Of a stretch of DNA of 57,789 bases, positions 47,654 through 55,318 are shown piece after piece. The notes beneath the pieces were generated by a model. The model saw only the letters and a list, made by a program, of their open reading frames with translations. It searched no databases and was not told the origin of the DNA. A program made the position numbers and the translations under genes. Positions within the stretch are counted from its first letter, which is position 1. Each line of letters starts with the position of its first letter. The stretch covers positions 1 to 57,789 of the forward strand of contig CAMWRH010000012.1 in NCBI GenBank assembly GCA_947176605.1. Direction: 5' to 3'. Origin of the DNA: an uncultured Porphyromonadaceae bacterium (GTDB taxonomy: Bacteria; Bacteroidota; Bacteroidia; Bacteroidales; Muribaculaceae).

Positions 47654-48706
47654 ATGAAGCTCTCGCAGTTTAAATTCAAACTGCCCGATAATCTGATTGC
47701 CCAGTACCCTGCCGAGCCTCGCGACGAGTGCCGTCTGATGGTGCTGAATGCCCGCACAGGGGAGATCACGCACCATATATTCAAAGAAATCATCAACTTC
47801 TTCGACGAAGGTGATGTAATGGTGTTCAACAATACAAAGGTATTCCCGGCCCGCCTGTATGGCAACAAGGAGAAGACCGGAGCCTGCATCGAGGTGTTCC
47901 TGCTGCGCGAACTGAATGTCGACAATAAGTTCTGGGATGTGCTCGTGGAGCCGGCCCGGAAGATCCGCATCGGCAACAAGCTCTATTTCGGCGAAGACGA
48001 CAGCATGGTGGCCGAGGTGATCGACAACACCACATCGCGTGGCCGCACACTGCGTTTCCTCTATGACGGGCCGCACGATGAGTTCAAGGAAGCTCTCTAC
48101 GCCCTTGGCGAGACTCCGCTGCCGGAATACATCACCCGTAAGGTAGAGCCCGAGGATGCGGAGCGCTATCAGAATATCTTCGCCGAAGTGGAAGGTGCCG
48201 TAATGGCTCCGGCAGCCGGACTGCATTTCAGCCGCGAACTGATGAAGCGTCTTGAAATCAAGGGTGTGGAGCGAGGTTTCCTGACGCTGCACTGCGGCAA
48301 GGGCAACTTCCGCGACATCGATGTGGAGGATCTCACCAAGCATCGTATGGACAGTGAGGAGATGGTGGTGGACGGTGATCTGGTGGATATGGTAAATGCC
48401 GCCAAGGATGCGAGTCACCGCGTGTGTGCCGTAGGTGCGTCGGTGCTCCGCGCCATAGCCTCATCGGTATGCATGAACGGTCATATCATGCCCTACAGCG
48501 GCTGGACCAACAAATTCATCTTCCCCCCTTACGACTTCACCGTGTGCGACTCGATGGTGACCAACTTCCACCTGCCGCTCTCCACGATGCTGATGATGGT
48601 ATCTGCCTTCGGCGGCTACCGCAACGTGATGCATGCCTACGAAGTGGCTGTAAAGGAAGGTTACCGCTTCGGTGCCTACGGTGACGCGATGCTGATACTG
48701 CGCTGA
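47654..48706 (+). CDS. queA: S-adenosylmethionine:tRNA ribosyltransferase-isomerase QueA
   Basis: A 350-residue QueA. The N-terminus [20 protein letters not shown] aligns directly with that of E. coli. Conserved stretches include [32 protein letters not shown] and [19 protein letters not shown]. It moves ribosyl from S-adenosylmethionine onto preQ1 in tRNA to make epoxyqueuosine. An in-frame ATG at 47612 overlaps the truB stop (ATGA), which would add 14 residues and couple translation; the ATG at 47654 fits the family better. Confidence 0.94.
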   Translation: MKLSQFKFKLPDNLIAQYPAEPRDECRLMVLNARTGEITHHIFKEIINFFDEGDVMVFNNTKVFPARLYGNKEKTGACIEVFLLRELNVDNKFWDVLVEPARKIRIGNKLYFGEDDSMVAEVIDNTTSRGRTLRFLYDGPHDEFKEALYALGETPLPEYITRKVEPEDAERYQNIFAEVEGAVMAPAAGLHFSRELMKRLEIKGVERGFLTLHCGKGNFRDIDVEDLTKHRMDSEEMVVDGDLVDMVNAAKDASHRVCAVGASVLRAIASSVCMNGHIMPYSGWTNKFIFPPYDFTVCDSMVTNFHLPLSTMLMMVSAFGGYRNVMHAYEVAVKEGYRFGAYGDAMLILR

Positions 48707-48745
48707 CGCACCGACCAAGCAGCACCACCTGCTCTGATATCCGGA

Positions 48746-48789
48746 ATGTCAGCACAACTCCATGTCAGCACAACTCCATGTCAGCACAA
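48746..48789. repeat. 16-bp tandem repeat, 2.75 copies
   Basis: The unit ATGTCAGCACAACTCC occurs at 48746-48761 and 48762-48777, and its first 12 bases again at 48778-48789. The copies are identical, so the array is recent or still changing in number. It lies about 40 bases after the queA stop codon. Confidence 0.85.
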
Positions 48790-48873
48790 GCCAATACCTG
48801 CATATCCCGCGCTGACGTATTGACGAAGGCGTAGCCCGGCGAATCACTTCCCCTCGGCAACTTGAAAAAATAA

Positions 48874-48914
48874 GAAATCCCGGACACCCGCATCATCGGA
48901 GTGCCCGGGATTTC
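48874..48914. terminator. Terminator-like hairpin after queA
   Basis: GAAATCCCGGACAC (48874-48887) pairs with GTGCCCGGGATTTC (48901-48914) with a single mismatch. An A run (48865-48870) on the left would act as a T run for minus-strand transcripts. It could end queA read-through and transcripts from the minus strand. Confidence 0.6.
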
Positions 48915-49039
48915 CGTATGCAGTCATCTGCGCGCAGCTCACATAGGGCAATATCTCACTGTATGTTTTACTCGCTCGAATTGCCGCTCCGGAGCCTACG
49001 GTATATTGATTGGAGATGAGGGGGGAGGGGTAGAAAAAG

Positions 49040-49102
49040 AAAAAAGATTAATTGTCTCTCGACAACTAATCCTCTAACCTTAAATCTAATACCATGAAAA
49101 AC
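49040..49102 (-). ncRNA. Predicted small RNA with its own promoter and terminator
   Basis: On the minus strand a promoter ends at 49108, so transcription should start near 49102. The RNA would run through CATGGTATTAGATTTAAGG (ending near 49077) into an 11-bp stem, GATTAGTTGTC (49071-49061) with GACAATTAATC (49056-49046), capped by a GNRA-type GAGA tetraloop and followed by six U residues. That gives about 60 nt. No coding sequence is apparent. Target and role are unknown. I have an unverified impression that the central motif recurs in Bacteroidales intergenic regions. Confidence 0.6.
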
Positions 49103-49107
49103 ACGTG

Positions 49108-49139
49108 CAAAGGTAATAACTTTTTCGGGGATGTGCAAA
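49108..49139 (-). promoter_or_regulatory. Promoter of the predicted small RNA
   Basis: On the minus strand TTTG (49139-49136) is followed after 20 bases by TACCTTTG (49115-49108), a full match to the Bacteroidetes promoter form. Confidence 0.7.
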
Positions 49140-49361
49140 TTTTTCGGCCACAAAATGCACTAATTCATAGGCAATTAACTCTTTTAAATGGATTTTTGGC
49201 CTTTCAATCTGATATGTTAAATTCACCTAATGGCGAGTCAGTTCCGGTTAGGCATTGTAAAATGCAATGCCGGACTGAAGGCAACTTTGTTATGATAATT
49301 ATTTGAATTGCAAATTGATAAAGTGAATTTCGGGCTGATTTTTTTCTGAAAAATCAGGGTC

Positions 49362-50087
49362 TTAGCTGAAAAGGGTACGCAGCACGTCGAGCGACCGAAG
49401 GTCGTCGCCTACCGGGAGATGCAGCGAATAATAGTGCAGCAGACCGTTGAGGAGCCGGCGCCGCTGCTCCACGTTGAAGCGGTAGAGATGCAGATTGCGG
49501 AAATTCATGCGCATCAGCAGAGGCAGATGGCGCACATCCTCCGGAAGCAGTACATCGCGGTGAAGAGGGGGAAGGTCGGTCAGCGTGCCGGCCCGAAGGT
49601 CGAAGTATCGGTCGGGGCGCCAGGTGGTCATATCGGGTTCGATGCCGCAGAAATGGAGCAGCCGTATCAGAAACGCCAGATGATAATTGGCCATGCCGCG
49701 CCGCAGCGTGTCGAGCGAATGGATGGCATGTAGCAGAAACCGCCACATAGCAGGGTCGGGATCCGACTCGCGCAGCAGTCGGTTGAGGAACTCCCCTAAG
49801 AAAATCGTCATCGCGCTCTTCATAGGGTCGAAATAGAGAGTGCGCCAGGGGTGGGGAGATGTGATTTCACCGGAGAACTGCAATTCGCGCGATTCCCGGA
49901 AATTCACCTCTGTAGCCACAATGGCCAGCGGCGACAGTCGCGCACGCCGCAGGCGCGCGCTGCGCGAACTGCCCATGCGCACCAGCAGAGCCACGCGTCC
50001 GCGTTGCTCAGTGTAGAGACTCACTATGTCGGTGCTGTCATTATGCCGTATGCACTGCAGCACAATCCCATGTAACTTAGTCAGCAT
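49362..50087 (-). CDS. recO: DNA repair protein RecO
   Basis: A 241-residue RecO. The N-terminal OB fold begins MLTKLHGIVLQCIRHNDSTD and has YTEQRGRVALLVRMGSSRS. The rest is the helical C-terminal domain (FLGEFLNRLLRESDPDPAMW, then YHLAFLIRLLHFCGIEPD). RecO helps RecR load RecA onto SSB-coated DNA. The C-terminal zinc cysteines found in some RecO proteins are absent. The ATG at 50087 is chosen because the upstream 17 codons have no family similarity. Confidence 0.9.
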   Translation of the reverse strand: MLTKLHGIVLQCIRHNDSTDIVSLYTEQRGRVALLVRMGSSRSARLRRARLSPLAIVATEVNFRESRELQFSGEITSPHPWRTLYFDPMKSAMTIFLGEFLNRLLRESDPDPAMWRFLLHAIHSLDTLRRGMANYHLAFLIRLLHFCGIEPDMTTWRPDRYFDLRAGTLTDLPPLHRDVLLPEDVRHLPLLMRMNFRNLHLYRFNVEQRRRLLNGLLHYYSLHLPVGDDLRSLDVLRTLFS

Positions 50088-50433
50088 AATCGCCTTTGAA
50101 ATTGTAACCTGTAGGGGCGCGACCTGTCGCGACCGCAATCGTAGAGGGGATGAGGATTAAAAATTAACCTGTCGCGACCGGGCGCGCGACGGTCACATCG
50201 GGTAGCGGCGGCGAGAGGAACAGAGAGAGGAACAGAGTAATCATTGGGCCTCGCCCCCAACGTCAGATGGTAATATAAGAACTAAAAAAGAGGTGGGATT
50301 GTTATACTGACGGAAGCCGATGAACGGTTTTTATGGTCTGACAGCCATAACGCCGGGCCATTAGGCCTCCGGAGAGGTCGGTCAATCCGGCTTCGGAGAT
50401 ATGAAAGATGCAAAACCTAAATCAAATTAAGCT
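50088..50433. other. Intergenic region between recO and rubrerythrin
   Basis: This 346-base stretch separates two divergent genes. It holds the REP-like GC-rich palindromes at 50106-50195. No clear TAnnTTTG promoter was found for rubrerythrin, and no gene is apparent. Confidence 0.5.
50106..50195. repeat. REP-like GC-rich repeated palindromes
   Basis: AACCTGTAGGGGCGCGACC at 50106 and AACCTGTCGCGACCGGGCGC at 50166 flank an AT-rich spacer. GCGCGAC and GTCGCG palindromic blocks recur (GACCTGTCGCGACC, GCGCGCGAC). The look is that of repetitive extragenic palindromic elements often seen in Bacteroidales; only one cluster is in this window. Confidence 0.5.
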
Positions 50434-51033
50434 ATGGCTGACACACAAGCTCCTCAGAAAAGCCTAAAAGGCACAAAGACGGCCGAATACCTTGCCGCTT
50501 CCTATGTGGCGGAATCAATGGCCGTGACCCGCTACACATTCTATGCTCAGCAGGCCGAAAAAGACAAATACTTCCAATACGCCAATATAATCAACGAGAC
50601 AGCCGCCAACGAACTCCGTCACGGCAAGATATTCCTGCAATATCTCGTAGACGGTGGTGTGGCAAATGGTCCGGTCGGAGTCGACTCCGGAGTGCTCAGT
50701 GATACAGTCAAGAACCTCGCCATCGCCGCTTCTGAAGAGCAGAAAGAGGGTGTGGAATTCTACACCGAAGCCGCCAAAGTGGCCAAATCCGAAGGTTTCG
50801 ATGAAATAGCCGACCGCTTCCTGGCCATAGCTTCCATCGAGGCTCACCATGAAGAGCGCTTCAACAAGATGCGCGAGCGTATCGAGAACGGCACCGTTTG
50901 GAAACGCGACAAACCCGTAAAATGGCAATGTCTCGTATGCGGCTACATCTACGAAGGCACCACACCTCCCGAGAAATGCCCGGCCTGCTATCATCCCTAC
51001 CAACACTTCATGGTAGAGCCCGAGAACATCTAA
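50434..51033 (+). CDS. rbr: Rubrerythrin
   Basis: A 199-residue rubrerythrin. The four-helix diiron domain carries E-rich helices with ELRHGKIF and EAHHEERFNK. The C-terminal rubredoxin-like domain has two Cys-x2-Cys pairs, CLVCGYIYEG and CPACYHPY. Rubrerythrin reduces hydrogen peroxide to water using electrons passed through the rubredoxin-like iron, and protects anaerobes from oxidative stress. It stands alone with a strong terminator after it, so it is probably monocistronic. Confidence 0.93.
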   Translation: MADTQAPQKSLKGTKTAEYLAASYVAESMAVTRYTFYAQQAEKDKYFQYANIINETAANELRHGKIFLQYLVDGGVANGPVGVDSGVLSDTVKNLAIAASEEQKEGVEFYTEAAKVAKSEGFDEIADRFLAIASIEAHHEERFNKMRERIENGTVWKRDKPVKWQCLVCGYIYEGTTPPEKCPACYHPYQHFMVEPENI

Positions 51034-51066
51034 GCAAATCCCATCCCCAACCGACTCATATAACAC

Positions 51067-51116
51067 AGCCCGGGGCTGGCGCCGACCTCACACAGAGGCA
51101 GCGTCAGCCCCGGGCT
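51067..51116 (+). terminator. Terminator of rubrerythrin
   Basis: AGCCCGGGGCTGGCGC (51067-51082) pairs with GCGTCAGCCCCGGGCT (51101-51116) with one mismatch and is followed by CCTTTCTGTG. It begins 33 bases after the rubrerythrin stop codon. Confidence 0.75.
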
Positions 51117-51155
51117 CCTTTCTGTGTAAAAAAACGAACATCGGTAAAAGAGGTA

Positions 51156-51186
51156 TTGCTGGAGAAAATAATTTTAATTACTTTTG
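51156..51186 (+). promoter_or_regulatory. Orphan promoter upstream of a repeat copy
   Basis: TTG (51156-51158) and TACTTTTG (51179-51186) are 20 bases apart, a good promoter. No gene follows for more than 400 bases; the first feature downstream is the dispersed repeat at 51200. Confidence 0.55.
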
Positions 51187-51199
51187 CAGATATCAAGAT

Positions 51200-51237
51200 C
51201 GCTTCCGACAAAAAAATGTGAACGCAGGGGCGGCGTA
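51200..51237 (+). repeat. Dispersed repeat, copy 2
   Basis: Nearly the same sequence as 26008-26043 (CGCTTCCGACAAAAAAATG and on through GAACGCAGGGGCGGCGTA). Unlike copy 1 it is not followed by the truncated gene tail; the similarity stops just after GGCGTA. Confidence 0.6.
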
Positions 51238-51502
51238 CCGGAAGTAATTTCCTTCCCGAATCCGGTGCCATGATATATAGGATATGGCCATCGGCTCCAA
51301 TTCACAAGAACGGGAGTATTGTCTTAGTCACAGGAAAAGGGAGCGGTCTAAGTCGCAGGAAGCGGGTGTTGGGGAATGAGATGGTGCGCGTGTGTGTGAC
51401 GGATGTCAGGCATCGCGGGCACCAGACTGTAGTATAGCCCCCTATAGACTTTCAGAAATCAATAACGATAGGTGATAATCACTGAAATATTAGTGAATGT
51501 GC

Positions 51503-51532
51503 TTGCAGTATCAAATATATTGATTATATTTG
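51503..51532 (+). promoter_or_regulatory. Promoter of the large secreted protein gene
   Basis: TTG (51503-51505) and TATATTTG (51525-51532) are separated by 19 bases. The -7 box ends 93 bases before the ATG at 51626, with no better candidate in between. Confidence 0.75.
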
Positions 51533-51625
51533 CAGAGTAGTTCCGGCTGCGGATAATCCCTGTAAGTTATCTTAAGCCGGAAATTCACCACCGCTATTCT
51601 ACCGATCAACTAACCTTATTACGAG

Positions 51626-54130
51626 ATGAAACTACATCGACATCTTTGGGGTGCAGCCTTTGTCATGGCGGCTCTTTCCGCTCAGGCCGGCAATATTCCC
51701 CAGTATTATTTCAGTGCCGACGGAGCTCCCTACAGTGCCATAGAAGGCACCCCGATAGAATGCTCATGGGCTGCCGGCGGCACAGTGCTCATCTATCCCG
51801 AAGGGGAGAAGGCCCTTTATACGGCAGCCGAAGGATTCGACATAGGCTTTGAATTCAAGGTCGGCGGCCATTGGATGGACCAGTTTGCCATATCCTCCAC
51901 AGGAGCATTGTATTTCCTGGACTCCGCTTATCCCTTTGAGGACGGCATGTTCAGAGTCAGCATGAGTCCGGTATCAGGAGGTGTGGAGAGTGCCGATATC
52001 TCATATGCCACAACCGGAGAAAAAGGGAAAAGAGTCTGCACCGTGCAATATGCCAACGCCGTACTTGCCGAAAGCACTACCCCGCGCGGGCAATATCATC
52101 TCCAGATACGGCTATATGAAGAAGACAATCATATCGAGCTGGCATTCCAGGAACTCCGCTCCCCCTCAGGCAAATACCAGGGCTTCGATGTGAGTCTGCG
52201 CGGATGGGACTCGGAAGACGTAGTGGTGTACACTGCCGAAGACATCGACCAGACTCCCACACTGTCGAAGTATAACCGCGCATACATGCTCGACTTCGAC
52301 TCATACGTGCATTGGACTGCCGCCACCGGTAACGCGCAGCGCAGCGCCGCCTACCGTTTAATGCCGGAGACCAACACCAATGCTCCCAAAGGCGCACCGT
52401 CGAACCTGACCCTGACGCAGAATGGAAGTTCGCTGGATATAAGCGTGCAGCGCGGACGCGATGCACGTGCCACCGTCGTGATGTGGAGCACCGAGCCGAT
52501 CACTGCCGCCGACCTTCCCTCTGACGGCGATACATTCCTTGCCGGACCCGACGAGACACTTGGCGACGCGCATGTCATATACTACGGTCCCTCGGCCAAA
52601 ATCAACCTTACCATTCCCGACATAGAGGATGGCAAAGATTATTACGTGGCAGCCATAAGCGCCAACGGCTATCCTGCATATAATGTGGACAACATGGCTC
52701 AGGAAGTATTCACCACATCCCAGGCTGCTCCCTACATGCTGCGTGCGTTAGCTACCGGCACCAACACCATGAGGGTAGACTGCGGTGCCGCCGACAATGT
52801 GATCATCGCATCCACCCCCACCACCTTACCCGGGTACAAACAGGGTTACCGCGGACTCTTCGGCACACCCGCAGCCGATGCTGCCGTAGGAGATGAAATC
52901 GAGGGTGGCGGAAAGGTGATTTATGTAGGCGAGCCCGGCGCAATCGAAAATATCGAATGCGCCGACAATCAGATCATGTATTTCCGCGCATGGACCGTAG
53001 CATCAGGCCGCGTATCCGACAAATATGCCGATGCATACGCCATACCCGATGTATGTCTTCCCTATGCACCGAATGTGGAGGATTATCCTTTCGGCGAACT
53101 CCTGCCCGACTGGACCACCGGGCCCACAGGCGAGGACTTTGCCCCCTGGTATCGTGAATACTACAAGGATTATGGTGTCTACAGCGTGTCGCCCGAGGGT
53201 TACAGCCCCGTATCGCTCAGCACTCCGCTGCTGCCGCTCGATGGCCCGGTAAGAGTGACATTCGAGTACGCGATGGAGACACAGCGCGATGCCGCCGTCA
53301 CGCCCGACTCCGGAGGTGTGCTCCTGCCGCAGGGATGCGAACCCGGATGGTTTGGCGAAAGCGGATACCTGCGCATCAAGACCGGTAATACCATTCAGAA
53401 GACGATCACCTCCTATGATGGCAAGATGGAGGGATTCGATACCGCAGGTTACAACGACTACTCGTCCACATTCGAATCCTACTCCGTGGATATACCCGCG
53501 CAGGGTGGAATGCAGCGCATCACATTCGAAATCGCGAGCGAGAAGGCCAGCCGCCTCTACTTCCGCAATATCGTGGTGACTCCCCTTGCCGAAAATCCCG
53601 AAGCCCCGAAGAACGCTCCGGCCGACATGAAGGTGAGCGAGGATGAAGACGGCATCATGACCGTAAACTGCAAGCGTGGCGATGACGCTGAATATACTCT
53701 GGTGCTCTTCAGCGAGAGCCCGATGACAGATACCGAACTCCCCGCCGATGGCCATATCTACACCGTAGGCGACAAGCTCGGCAACGCCACAGTGCTCTAC
53801 TTCGGCACTGAAGAACTGATCGAGTGCATGACCACCTACACCATCAACAACGTGCCCCAGTTCATCTTCGCCGAATATGACACCGACTACTACGTGCGCG
53901 CCGTATCGGGCAGCAGCAATCCGCTCTACAACACGGAGAACGTCAGCGACGTAGTATACCACTCCAACCCTGACCCCAACGCTCCCAACAACGGAGTGGA
54001 CGGAATCAATGCCGCCGAAGGCCGGCTTGAGGTAAGCACCCTTACCGGCATCCGCCTCAATGTAAGCAGCCTCTCCGAGCTTCCGGCAGGCCTCTACATC
54101 GTCAACGGCATGAAGTATCTCGTGAAATAA
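51626..54130 (+). CDS. Large secreted protein with fibronectin-type III-like modules
   Basis: An 834-residue protein with a signal peptide (HLWGAAFVMAALSAQAG). The first approximately 220 residues form a beta-rich domain (FDIGFEFKVGGHWMDQFAIS). Fibronectin III-like repeats follow; related pairs are LTLTQNGSSLDISVQRGRDA with YYVAAISANGYPAYNVDN, and MKVSEDEDGIMTVNCKRGDD with YYVRAVSGSSNPLYNTEN. Between them lies a jelly-roll-like part. The end, LPAGLYIVNGMKYLVK, resembles a short C-terminal sorting or anchoring tail of Bacteroidales secreted proteins. No catalytic motif is recognised; adhesion or glycan binding is a guess. Confidence 0.7.
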   Translation: MKLHRHLWGAAFVMAALSAQAGNIPQYYFSADGAPYSAIEGTPIECSWAAGGTVLIYPEGEKALYTAAEGFDIGFEFKVGGHWMDQFAISSTGALYFLDSAYPFEDGMFRVSMSPVSGGVESADISYATTGEKGKRVCTVQYANAVLAESTTPRGQYHLQIRLYEEDNHIELAFQELRSPSGKYQGFDVSLRGWDSEDVVVYTAEDIDQTPTLSKYNRAYMLDFDSYVHWTAATGNAQRSAAYRLMPETNTNAPKGAPSNLTLTQNGSSLDISVQRGRDARATVVMWSTEPITAADLPSDGDTFLAGPDETLGDAHVIYYGPSAKINLTIPDIEDGKDYYVAAISANGYPAYNVDNMAQEVFTTSQAAPYMLRALATGTNTMRVDCGAADNVIIASTPTTLPGYKQGYRGLFGTPAADAAVGDEIEGGGKVIYVGEPGAIENIECADNQIMYFRAWTVASGRVSDKYADAYAIPDVCLPYAPNVEDYPFGELLPDWTTGPTGEDFAPWYREYYKDYGVYSVSPEGYSPVSLSTPLLPLDGPVRVTFEYAMETQRDAAVTPDSGGVLLPQGCEPGWFGESGYLRIKTGNTIQKTITSYDGKMEGFDTAGYNDYSSTFESYSVDIPAQGGMQRITFEIASEKASRLYFRNIVVTPLAENPEAPKNAPADMKVSEDEDGIMTVNCKRGDDAEYTLVLFSESPMTDTELPADGHIYTVGDKLGNATVLYFGTEELIECMTTYTINNVPQFIFAEYDTDYYVRAVSGSSNPLYNTENVSDVVYHSNPDPNAPNNGVDGINAAEGRLEVSTLTGIRLNVSSLSELPAGLYIVNGMKYLVK

Positions 54131-54163
54131 TCCCGTACTGTCAGCTCAGTCAGCTGCACAGCT

Positions 54164-54226
54164 ACCGGTGACACATAAAGAGAGCCGACCGCGACATACG
54201 GTCGGCTCTCTTTATGTGTCACCGGT
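54164..54226. terminator. Perfect 28-bp bidirectional terminator-like hairpin
   Basis: Positions 54164-54191 and 54199-54226 are exact reverse complements over 28 bases, with a 7-base loop (CGACATA). The stem lies between the convergent secreted-protein and regulator genes, so it could end both. No strong T run follows on either side. Confidence 0.75.
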
Positions 54227-54257
54227 GTAATGGCAGGATAGGGGAGGTGGAAAAGCG

Positions 54258-55214
54258 TCACATCGGTTTCACATCCTTGATATCCACCAGATTGTGAAGA
54301 ATCGCGAAGATAGCCAGCCCCGCAGCCGAATGTATCCCTAACTTGGCGCTAAGATTGCGGCGGTGGGTAGTGACGGTATGCACCGACAGACAGAGCGCAT
54401 CGGCAATCTCCTTGTTCGACATCCCGTGGGCCACGCACTTCACGATATCGCGCTCCCTCTGGCTCAGTGCATCGATGCCGGGCATGGCAGCATCATCCCC
54501 CTCCGCCGTATTCTCCGGGAGCGCCTTCTCGCGCTGGCGGCGCAGCTTATCCTCAAGGCGGGCCACCGCCGGCACAAACAGACGGCTCTCCACGATAAAA
54601 TGGCTCATCAGATCCTTCTCGCAGGTCACGATATCAAACAGTGCGGCACTCAGCCGCGTGCTGTCAGGCTGATTGTAATGATAGATGAAGATATCCTTCA
54701 GCTCATTAAGCTTGGCCGCCATATGGCCGTGATTGTCGGAGAACATCGTGATATCGAAATCCTCCACGATCTCACCGGCAAGCAGACGGTCGACATACGT
54801 AAAGATATCACTGTTCTCATGCTCCATATGCCGACGCACCTCCTCCACATAATCATCGAAGAAGCGTATCAGCAGCAGGGCCACCTCATTGGTCTGCGAA
54901 TAATTGATGGCCTCGATCAGTTTCAGCCGGATTTTCGGGAGCGTATAATCCACAAATACCGAGTGCGCCCGCTTAAGGTAATCCATAAGCGTGGGGAGAT
55001 GCACCGATGCATCCGAATATTCCTGGCCGCTGATGAGATTGCATACGGCAAGGAAGGTATCTACATCCACATTGTTGGCCCGGCAGATTTCATCCACCGT
55101 GCCGTCGCCGAAACCGAACGGTATGCCGAAGCGGCTTATCGCCATAAGCAGCAGATTATTGTGGCGTATCAGGCCGCGCATGGCATCGGCAGCCTCGTAT
55201 TTCTTGTGTTTCAT
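54258..55214 (-). CDS. YtfE/RIC-like hemerythrin fused to a LuxR-type DNA-binding domain
   Basis: A 318-residue regulator. Residues 1 to about 225 resemble the repair-of-iron-centres (YtfE/ScdA) family. Candidate diiron ligands are His84, His129, Glu133, His162 or His164, His205 and Glu209, close to the YtfE ligand positions I recall (84, 129, 133, 160, 204, 208). The N-terminal segment RFGIPFGFGDGTVDEIC lacks the Cys-Cys pair of classical RIC proteins. Residues about 248-310 are a LuxR/GerE helix-turn-helix (LSQRERDIVKCVAHGMSNKE then SVHTVTTHRRNLSAKLGI). It probably senses oxygen, nitric oxide or iron state and controls transcription. ATG at 55214 is preferred to GTG at 55232. Confidence 0.82.
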   Translation of the reverse strand: MKHKKYEAADAMRGLIRHNNLLLMAISRFGIPFGFGDGTVDEICRANNVDVDTFLAVCNLISGQEYSDASVHLPTLMDYLKRAHSVFVDYTLPKIRLKLIEAINYSQTNEVALLLIRFFDDYVEEVRRHMEHENSDIFTYVDRLLAGEIVEDFDITMFSDNHGHMAAKLNELKDIFIYHYNQPDSTRLSAALFDIVTCEKDLMSHFIVESRLFVPAVARLEDKLRRQREKALPENTAEGDDAAMPGIDALSQRERDIVKCVAHGMSNKEIADALCLSVHTVTTHRRNLSAKLGIHSAAGLAIFAILHNLVDIKDVKPM

Positions 55215-55318
55215 TTCACTGATGGGAGACACTTATATTGAATCGTGTAAAATTAACGATTTCCTACCGTTAAGGCAATACCTAAATATGGGTAATGTCA
55301 GTATGGCTCAGGGTAACG

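Larger units (their letters stand above)
48707..49361. other. Intergenic region between convergent queA and recO
   Basis: This 655-base stretch contains a short tandem repeat (48746-48789), a terminator-like hairpin (48874-48914) and a predicted small RNA with promoter and intrinsic terminator on the minus strand (49040-49139). A 70-codon open frame starting at 49094 runs across the small RNA promoter and is not believed to be a gene. Confidence 0.65.
51034..51625. other. Intergenic region before the large secreted protein
   Basis: This 592-base stretch holds the rubrerythrin terminator (51067-51116), an orphan promoter (51156-51186) followed by a dispersed repeat copy (51200-51237), about 260 bases with nothing recognisable, and the promoter for the downstream gene (51503-51532). 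Confidence 0.6.

Noticed and set aside
49094..49306. A 70-codon plus-strand open frame starting MKNTCKGNNFF
   Set aside because: It runs across the predicted small RNA promoter in AT-rich DNA, shows no domain, and is better explained by the minus-strand RNA signals. It might still be checked by conservation.
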